Source of the DNA: Buxus sempervirens
Lineage: Eukaryota > Streptophyta > Magnoliopsida > Buxales > Buxaceae
Length of the DNA stretch: 64,000 nt
Assembly: GCA_947561395.2 (NCBI GenBank)
Contig: OX387193.1
Coordinates: 12,276,001-12,340,000, forward strand
Reading direction: 5' to 3'
A program made the translations under genes and the position numbers. Under the pieces are notes generated by a model, which made no database searches, was not told where the DNA came from, and saw only the letters and a list, made by a program, of their open reading frames with translations. Shown piece by piece: positions 57,272 through 64,000 of this stretch (position 1 is the stretch's first letter; every line of letters starts with the position of its first letter).

Positions 57272-58348
57272 TGTGGACACGTGTCTGTGTTGATGATGTG
57301 TCTCTACGCGGGCGTGCCAGTATCGTTTGATACAATGATTTTCGAGTCGATTCCTGACCCCGGGCACCTGTTCCGAATCTGAACCGGGATCGGTTCATTC
57401 GTACTGCAAGTCACCTGTAATAAAATCGGTCAGGCGATGGTATGAAGACTAGGGGTTCGGTCTTCGTTTCGGGTTCTTGTAAGTGTTTGAAAGCGAAAGC
57501 AACTAACGGCACACAAATCCTTTATTAATAAATCGTCCGAATAGCCGAAAACGACAACAGATAATCCTCAAAAGGGAAACAAAAGTAAAAAAGAAAACCG
57601 ACAGGGCTCGCAGGACCGGCCTATCCTGGTCTTATAGCCGTAATCGGGTATAAGCGCAGGAGGAAGGGGGCGGCTGCTTGCAAAGCCAGTTCAGAGGGTT
57701 CACCTTGGATTGCTGCTTACCCGAAAATACACGAGTCACCTGGCGTGAACAGAGCGAGTCTCGGGACCGGCTGCTCGGGATTCTGTAAAGACAGAACTGC
57801 GAGTCAGGGGCGGCCTCAACTTACTCTCCGGTGGCAGGATTCTGGTGTTAATCGGAGTAAAGAGGGGTCGAAGATGTCACTACGACTGGAAGCAGTGAGA
57901 GAAGTCCTAGATTATCCGTCTGTATTAGAGAGGATAAAGGATCACGGATGATCAAAATAATATAATAACCGGTTGCGGTTGTGTGGATTGTGTCCTTGAG
58001 CTCTTCGAATTGGGGCCTTTTATAGCCGCTCCTTGACGGTTGCTCAAGGTCCTATTCTCGCACGATCTTCATGGCGGTTGGTTATCTTCAGTTCTCTGTT
58101 TCAAAATGATAACCGCCCGGCCATGATCTAAGAATAGTTTTATTCTTGAACGGCCGATGGCACGATCTTCTGATATTTTATGGTTTTGTCGTATTGGCTT
58201 GCGTGGCTCGAACCGCATTCTTCTGTATGCGTGCTGACGTGTCCTGCTCAACCCTTCAAAGTCTACGGGTCTTGATGTCGTGGCTTAACCAAGCCACCTA
58301 GGCACCACGTGTCCTTCTCTTATTCGTCGGTTATATAGGGTGTAAACA
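57272..58348 (-). mobile_element. LTR facing the minus strand, about 1.08 kb
   Basis: Its minus-strand start TGTTTACACCC at 58348 follows directly on a polypurine tract, so it is the 3' LTR of an element running leftwards, whose body is to the right. The other edge, near TGTGGACACG at 57272, is a guess from the terminal dinucleotide. It is non-coding, lacks the TATCCGG palindromes and is distantly related to 32085-33060. Confidence 0.6.
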
Positions 58349-58362
58349 TTGCCCCCTACTTA
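58349..58362 (-). other. Polypurine tract of the reversed element
   Basis: Minus-strand AAGTAGGGGGCAA abuts the LTR terminus. With the LTR start it shows that the element body lies to the right and that the genes at 58572-64000 run antisense to it. Confidence 0.6.
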
Positions 58363-58495
58363 CTTGTGACGCCGACATCGGCCAGTGTGATGAGTAAGTA
58401 TTTCGGGTTTTTCAAAATTTGTCCGTCGTTTGATGTGAAAAGATCGCGCCGTTTCCCTACGATCGTAATGATGAAACTTTTCGGATTTCATCTTC

Positions 58496-58502
58496 TATAA
58501 AG
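58496..58502 (+). promoter_or_regulatory. TATA box of PMD gene C
   Basis: TATAAAG, 70 bp upstream of the ATG at 58572. That gives a transcript start near 58530 and makes the in-frame ATG at 58542 possible but less likely. Confidence 0.55.
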
Positions 58503-58571
58503 TACCACAGCCGAGATTTTTACTTTACTCTTTCTTTTTGGTTGTTTGTCTTTTCTTCTCCTTTGTCTTCA

Positions 58572-61500
58572 ATGGCGGGCACTCTCATATACTATCCTTC
58601 TACAGTCGAAGTTTTTGACGGCTCGATATCTGTAGGCCCCTTCATTTGTGCCAGTAATGCTCCTTTGGAGGCCCCGACTGAGAAAGTGAGGGGCCCTTTA
58701 CTCTTTACTGACGAGAAGAATCTCAATCTACCTCTTCGCTTTCGAAATTGGCCGACTGCTTACCCTGAATGGAAAGCCTGGGTTGACCGCATGAAGGATC
58801 GTTTTGCCGTTGTTTGGCGTAAGACAGGTATTTATGACATGATTATCTTTTCCTGTCACTCTATTCCCTGCAATCGCGATCTTCTCTGTGCCATGAGTTC
58901 ATTCTGGAATGCTCAGACCAATACCTTCAATTTCCCTTGCGGGATGATGACTCCTACTGTCATGGATGTCTGCTTTATTACTGGTTTCTTCGCGACTGGT
59001 CATGAGATCCGGGTTGGTATGGCGGATCTTAAGGATTACCAGCATTTACCTCCGATGGAAGTGGGTGACAAAGGGAAAGAGGTAGAAAAGAAAAGAAAGC
59101 AACCCCCAACGAAGAATAACAGGGCTTCCAAGAAGGTGCGATCTTCTCGGCAAAAGGGTATTGTTTTGTCCGAGAACGAACCTCCACCATCAGAGAGTGA
59201 ATCTCCACCGACTTCAATTCATTCTTCTTATCGGTCCTATATCAAGGACTGGGCCAAATTCCGGCCTCCAGCTCATGCAGATGAGGTGGAACATTTCTAC
59301 TTTCTCCTTTATTTTTTCTGCAACTTTGTATTCTGTTCCAAGGCTCAGGCAGTTACCAAAGAGTATTACTCATTGGTTAAGTTAATTCTGGGTGAGTATG
59401 AAGTTGCCCTTGCTCCTTACTTTTTATCGGTTTTGTACCGTTCACTTCAAGAGTTTGTTCATGGCACCCTTCAGAATCCTGGGGGGCCATTGTGGTTCCT
59501 CCAATTTTGGGTTTATCACTATTTTCCATCCCAGTTTTATGCTCAAGTACCGATCACTCCCAACATGCCTTCTGATTTTGGTGGCTACGCCTGTTTGGCT
59601 GCCACTCCAGCGGTTCTATCTTTTTCTGAATGTTTCCGTTTCTTTTTTAATCTTCATCATTTTCCTACTCCTCCTTTTGAAGTCTCCGCAAATTCTCCCG
59701 GTTTCCTTTCAATGGTAGATGACATAACTGACGAGCAGCATCTTATCTGGGCCAGTTTTCTGAAGGCTCGAAATTTAAATTATGCTGTTAAGTCAATTAA
59801 CAAGAAACCGGGGTTTGAGGTATACTTGCCCAATTGTGTCGGCCGGCAATTTCAATGTGAACAGAGGATCCCCTTATTTGATGTGGATGGTTTGTTCACA
59901 ATTAATGCCAAATCTGTCGATCGGCCGTCTGTCAATGTAGCCGAAGCTGCCGACATGGAAGATGCTTATAGAGTTGCTGCCGTTGAATTTCAACTTCCCT
60001 TTCTTCCTCGTCGTCACAAATGTCGCTGTGATTTCCATGTTTGGTGGAAATCTTTGTGGAACAACATCTGTTGTTATTCAGCCGATTATTATCTGGAAAG
60101 ACTGGGTCTGTTTGAGCCATTGGCTTCACCTATCCAAGAAGGTACATTCTTATCTTTCTTGTTTCTGATCCGCTTGATGTTCACTCAGTTTTTCTGTCAT
60201 TAGGTAAAGTTCCGCCTCTAGCTTTGGAGGCTGGTCCACATGAACTTTCGCCTGAACCTGTCCAAGAAGATATCAATTCAGCTATTCGGTCACCCGGTGA
60301 AATGCCGTTTCTTACCTTGGAGGCTCATGCTTCCCCTTCCGGGGAATTGGCCGAAGATGATGCTTTGTCACCAGAATGTCCTCTCTCGATTGTCCCGTAT
60401 GAAGATGATGAGGATCCCGATGATGTCCCACTACGATGGCGTCCTCGGAAGGTACTGAATCTTTATTGCTCATCTTTTTAGTTTTATTTTTCTTTCTGAC
60501 ACCTCATTCTTCTAGGCTTCGAGTTCCTCGGGTCCAACTGCTTTTTCTTCCAATGTCATGGAATCTTCTTCGGATCTAGTTGTTGATCCCATGTCTGTTT
60601 TTGATTCGGTCAATTTCACTGTTCCTGCCGAAACATTGGATTCTCCTGGTAATGTCGTTGCAGCAGCTCCTTTAGCACTTCCTGAAGGTCAGGAGCATTT
60701 ATCCATTCGAGAGGTTTCTTCCGAAAGAAGTCCGTCTCCCGACTTACCTCCTGGATATGAGCAGAGCGCTGCCCTTCCGGTAGTTGAGATTGCAACGTCT
60801 ACCACTTCTATTGGGCCTTCCGGCCCTTCTGCCTTGGCCGATATTCCTCCTGATTCTCCTGTTACAGCAGCGGAAGTTGATACTGATCGGCCAAAGCAAA
60901 AGCTTGTTGAATTGGGGAGTTCCAATTCATCGCTTGTTCCTTCTTTTGCTGCGGGATCACTCTCTGGTGATGGCCCTGGCCGATTGGACACTATATTGAA
61001 CGATGTCTGTTCTACTCTCTCATCGGATGGTTCATCTGAGCCCTTATCTCCAACAAGTATCCGATCGGAGATTATCCGCCTCCTCTCTCCAGGCATAATT
61101 GGTATTTCCGAAGAGACTCTTACCCGTGTGATGGCACTGGCTGCGCAGCTTCGGGATCTCTCTTCTGTATCTCCTGACGTCAAATTGGTGTTCTCTCAAC
61201 TTACTCTCCTTTACTCCTATAAAGTTGTCTTTGACCATCTATCGGCCAAACTACATGAAATGAGTAATACGGCCAATTCTGTTGATGGCCGATATCAACT
61301 TTTGCAACAGTTGAGGAATGAGCGCGCGATTTGTCACCATCAGTATATTGAAACGATCCACCATATAAACATCATTGATGATGATATTTCGGCGGTCGAC
61401 AGTCAGATTGCTGAGTTACAGTCTAGGAGATCTGATCTTGTAAATCAACGGGAGGAACTTCTCCGTACGAATAACGCTGCTGATGACACCTTGAAAGAGA

Positions 61501-61667
61501 AGACCCGTCAGTGCATCGAGATCTCCCACGAGCTGAAATCGGAGATAGAGTTGGCTCGAGGTTCTTCTCTGCTTCGGTCCACTTTGGTTGAAGAAAAACG
61601 GTCTGCCCAAGAGTCTTTTGACCGTATATATTCTGCCATTTTAAATACTTCTTTGGAAAGCATTTAA
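58572..61667 (+). CDS. PMD gene C: plant mobile domain protein, three exons
   Basis: Exons 58572-60141, 60204-60451 and 60516-61667; GT..AG introns and a frame that closes through all junctions, giving 989 residues. ATG 58572 was chosen from the TATA spacing. The PMD/aminotransferase-like domain spans residues about 45-520: FRNWPTAYPEWKAWVDRM, FNFPCGMMTPTVMDVCFITGF, a basic insert (about 175-215, KKRKQPPTKNN), then HADEVEHFYFLLYFFCNFVF and GGPLWFLQFWVYHYFP. The aminotransferase name is historical; no catalytic lysine motif is apparent. Exon 3 is Ser/Pro-rich, then a coiled coil (about 820-980). It is followed by a paralogue, gene D. By position next to an LTR it resembles gene B of the left element. 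It could instead be a host PMD gene; function unknown. Confidence 0.8.
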
Positions 61668-61999
61668 TGAATTAAATTCTTTTTTGGAATCCATTTTGCC
61701 AACTGTCCTGGCCGTCAGAATCGGCTCCTTTTTCGACAAAGTTCATCTTTTCAATTTGATTCGTCCGTATGATCTTTACCCTTAAAAACGCTTTATTCGA
61801 GAAGATATTCAGCCGCCGTTTCGATTTCTTCGGGAAGGCGATCGTACTATCAGCACCTTTTTCGGGAAGACAGCAGTCTTATCAACGCCCTTCTCGATAT
61901 TTTGAATCATTACGAGCTCTCCTTCCTACACACGTTTCCTTGCTTTGTTTTGTCTTCTTCTTTCTTCGAGCTTTCCTTCTCTGGTTTCTGATATTGATC
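61668..61999 (+). promoter_or_regulatory. Spacer and promoter region of PMD gene D
   Basis: About 330 bp between the stop of gene C and the ATG of gene D. It has CTTTTTCGAC/CTTTTTCGGGAAG words and no clear TATA box. A frame open from 61769 leads into gene D but lacks domain content before 62000. Confidence 0.45.
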
Positions 62000-63391
62000 A
62001 TGGCGGACGACAACCCTAATGACTTGAATCTGTTCCTCGACGGTGAGGATGGTCCTGTTCTTAGTCCATGCACTAATGAAGATACGGAAAAGGCCCCAAA
62101 AGTCCTGCACTCTTCCTACCACTTGATCGGCGCCTCTGATCCTGTGAGGTGGGGTAATCTGACTACTCTTCCTCGTTCCTGGCCTAAGTGTTCCCCTGAG
62201 TGGAACAAATGGGTTGAGCGGTTACGGTCTTATTATATGGAGACCTGGGTTAGGCTCGGGTTGGCGGAGATGGTCTTCTATTCCACCTTCTACATTCCCT
62301 TCAACCCTATTTTACTTGGGGTGGCCTCGTTTTTCTGGTGTCGGGGTTCCAACACCTTCTCTTTTTACCATGGACCTATGACCCCTACCCTGCTGGATGT
62401 TAGCTGTATCACAGGCCTTTCGGTCCTTGGAGAAGAAATAGACTCTACCCTGTCCGTTTTCTCATCTTTTGTTTTTAATACCGCTCATGCTTCTTCTGCT
62501 TTCGGCACCTTCGTCCGTGCTGAGCGAGTTTCAAATACTGATAGTCCTCCTTCCCTTCAAGAGCATTGCTCTTTCTTGCTGTTTTTTCTCTGTCATTTTT
62601 TCTGCTGTGGCCCATCTGCTCAGATGGTAAAGGAGTTTGCCGGTACTGCGGTAGCCCTTGCCCATGGTCGCCGTCTGGCTCTAACCCCTTTCTTTCTCAG
62701 CCAGGTCTACCGTGGTTTACACAGTCTGTCCTCCGGCCGATTAGGGGTTGCCAGTGGCCCTCTTTGGTTCTTACAATTCTGGTTTTACGAATACTTCCCC
62801 GGCTTTTTCTGTGCAGCCGTAGACAACCCTTTCCCTGATTATTATTATGCCGGCCGTCGCTGGCTTACCGCGACGCCCATGCAATTGTCTTTTAGGGCTG
62901 TTCTTGATTTCTTCCTGGTAGGTCTACAGGAAAATAATCCTCCTTTATTCCATCGCTTTTCCTTAGACCAATTTCATGGGTCTCCCCTTTATGCCGCCAT
63001 CAATTCTTCTCCAGAGGCTTGCCGACGTGCTACGGCCAGTTTTCTTATTGCCCGGGAGCTTCCTTTTGGCTTGCATAACCGAGATGCTCCTGCCACTTCT
63101 AGAAGAGAAGGGGTGGAAATATATCTGCCACATTTCGTCAGTCGGCAGCTTGGTTATGGCCAAGGCATTCCTCCTGTAGTGTTTTCATCTACCAATGGTG
63201 GCTCTCGGTCAGTCTTGAGCCCTAGTTATCTGTCATTAGCAACTTGTCGGTTTCGCGATCTTTCTGATCGTTTCCGCAACTATCCTCTTCCCCGGGAATC
63301 CTCAGTCGAACCTTCCTTTCGTAGATGGTGGGCTCAGCTTTACTCTGACTTTGTCCGGCTTGATGCAGAGTCGTATACTGCGCTTTTTTGA
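62000..63391 (+). CDS. PMD gene D: paralogue of gene C, first coding block
   Basis: A 463-residue block with the same domain as gene C: PRSWPKCSPEWNKWVERL, FYHGPMTPTLLDVSCITGL, LQEHCSFLLFFLCHFFCCG, GPLWFLQFWFYEYFPGFF and a VEIYLPHFVSRQLGYGQG stretch matching VYLPNCVGRQFQCEQ of gene C. ATG at 62000 begins an acidic MADDNPND start and is preferred over 61769. Sequence identity to gene C is moderate, so the duplication is old. The block is followed by another coding-like block at 63529, with an intron position like that of gene C. Same possible roles and the same uncertainty about host or element origin. Confidence 0.72.
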   Translation: MADDNPNDLNLFLDGEDGPVLSPCTNEDTEKAPKVLHSSYHLIGASDPVRWGNLTTLPRSWPKCSPEWNKWVERLRSYYMETWVRLGLAEMVFYSTFYIPFNPILLGVASFFWCRGSNTFSFYHGPMTPTLLDVSCITGLSVLGEEIDSTLSVFSSFVFNTAHASSAFGTFVRAERVSNTDSPPSLQEHCSFLLFFLCHFFCCGPSAQMVKEFAGTAVALAHGRRLALTPFFLSQVYRGLHSLSSGRLGVASGPLWFLQFWFYEYFPGFFCAAVDNPFPDYYYAGRRWLTATPMQLSFRAVLDFFLVGLQENNPPLFHRFSLDQFHGSPLYAAINSSPEACRRATASFLIARELPFGLHNRDAPATSRREGVEIYLPHFVSRQLGYGQGIPPVVFSSTNGGSRSVLSPSYLSLATCRFRDLSDRFRNYPLPRESSVEPSFRRWWAQLYSDFVRLDAESYTALF

Positions 63392-63528
63392 CCGAATGCG
63401 GCCGATATAGCGAGTATAGGCAAACTCCGTGGGTATTATGAGGCCCGTTACCCAGGTAACTTTCTTTTATGTTTTTGTAAATTGATCTTCTCTATTCGGT
63501 CGCGTCTGACTTTCTTTTTCTTTATTAG

Positions 63529-64000
63529 ATGATCCTCGGTCCTCCAATGTGAAGAGTAAGAAAAAGAAAGCCGAGACATCGGTCACCTTCAGCTGGAGGC
63601 GACCTTCCAAGGCTTCTGCCAGTCGGAGCAACCCTTCCTGCAAACAGTCGCCACTGAAAAAACGGAAGATTGGTGAGGTATCGGATGGTCGTGCTTACGT
63701 TACCCGTTCCAGCTTGCGACTCCGAGTTCAGCCTCCGGGTGAGCGTGTCGTTGTGGCTGACGATTCTTCGGACGAGGAAGAGGATATTGATTTATCTCGT
63801 TCTCAGCATGGGCCCCCAATTCATTCTAGAAGTAGTGGTAGATCAACTCCCATGCCGACTCCTCCCCGTGCATTTCATTATGTTAGTCCTTCATCCCGTT
63901 CCTCAACTCGATTTGTCACTCCTCTGGCTGATCCGTCGCCTAGTGCATCTAGGCAGGCTCCTTTCTTTCCTTGTCCCGTGGTTGATGAAGCCGGTCCGTC
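63529..64000 (+). CDS. PMD gene D, downstream coding block, cut by the window edge
   Basis: After TTTATTAG the frame encodes KSKKKKAETS, a basic segment with KKRKIGE that resembles a nuclear localisation signal, then an acidic DDSSDEEEDIDL run and a Ser/Pro-rich tail. It stays open to the end of the window. The layout (structured PMD block, then basic, acidic and Ser/Pro-rich tail) parallels gene C. The real end lies beyond 64000. Confidence 0.6.

Noticed and set aside
58572-63391. Aminotransferase enzyme genes
   Set aside because: The name aminotransferase-like is a legacy label of the plant mobile domain; I see no pyridoxal-phosphate lysine motif.

Overview
The window reads as nuclear DNA of a flowering plant, probably a dicot, with a large repeat-rich genome. 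Reasons: plant-type LTR retrotransposons with initiator-Met primer sites, plant hAT and CACTA transposons, plant mobile domain (PMD) genes, and fragments of an aspartate aminotransferase gene and a light-harvesting-complex gene. I cannot name the species. No intact conserved host gene is present; almost everything is nested mobile DNA.

Layout. 1-19854: most of a very large Tat-lineage Ty3/gypsy element on the + strand (5' LTR lies before the window). It has a leader with a 17-copy minisatellite, gag, protease with a G-patch-like segment, RT, RNase H, a second archaeal-type RNase H and integrase. Two antisense spliced genes follow, then a polypurine tract and a 2.27 kb 3' LTR. 19855-40343: a graveyard with a 470 bp TRIM, a diverged Tat-like LTR (about 22.4-26.77 kb), copia and chromovirus gag fragments, a small MITE, LTR remnants and the start of an aspartate aminotransferase pseudogene. 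40349-56505: one complete-length sirevirus (Ty1/copia) bounded by a perfect GTTCT target duplication. It was later hit by three insertions: a solo LTR of the left-hand Tat family (42257-44758), a 705 bp hAT MITE (47046-47750) and a 2.34 kb non-autonomous CACTA element in its 3' LTR (53109-55446). 56551-56915: a twice-repeated light-harvesting exon fragment. 57272-64000: an LTR facing left, a polypurine tract, then two PMD genes on the + strand, best read as the tail of a second Tat-like element lying in reverse.

The most interesting signal is a 23 bp palindrome, TATCCGG-N9-CCGGATA. Its spacer is exactly 9 bp in all 25 copies I found, and copies are set almost always exactly 39 bp apart in short arrays. 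Arrays lie in the leader, just upstream of one antisense gene, further upstream of the other, in the 3' LTR, in the solo LTR and in the diverged LTR at 22.9-25.7 kb. Between families the arms change while mostly still pairing. This looks like a regulatory site shared by the LTR promoter and the antisense gene promoters of one element. Both antisense genes (528 and 740 residues over 2 and 7 exons) keep clean reading frames, so the element may carry its own control module, possibly against silencing. That function is inference. The sirevirus shows a looser parallel: CGTTCG palindromes in its LTRs and again upstream of its extra ORF.
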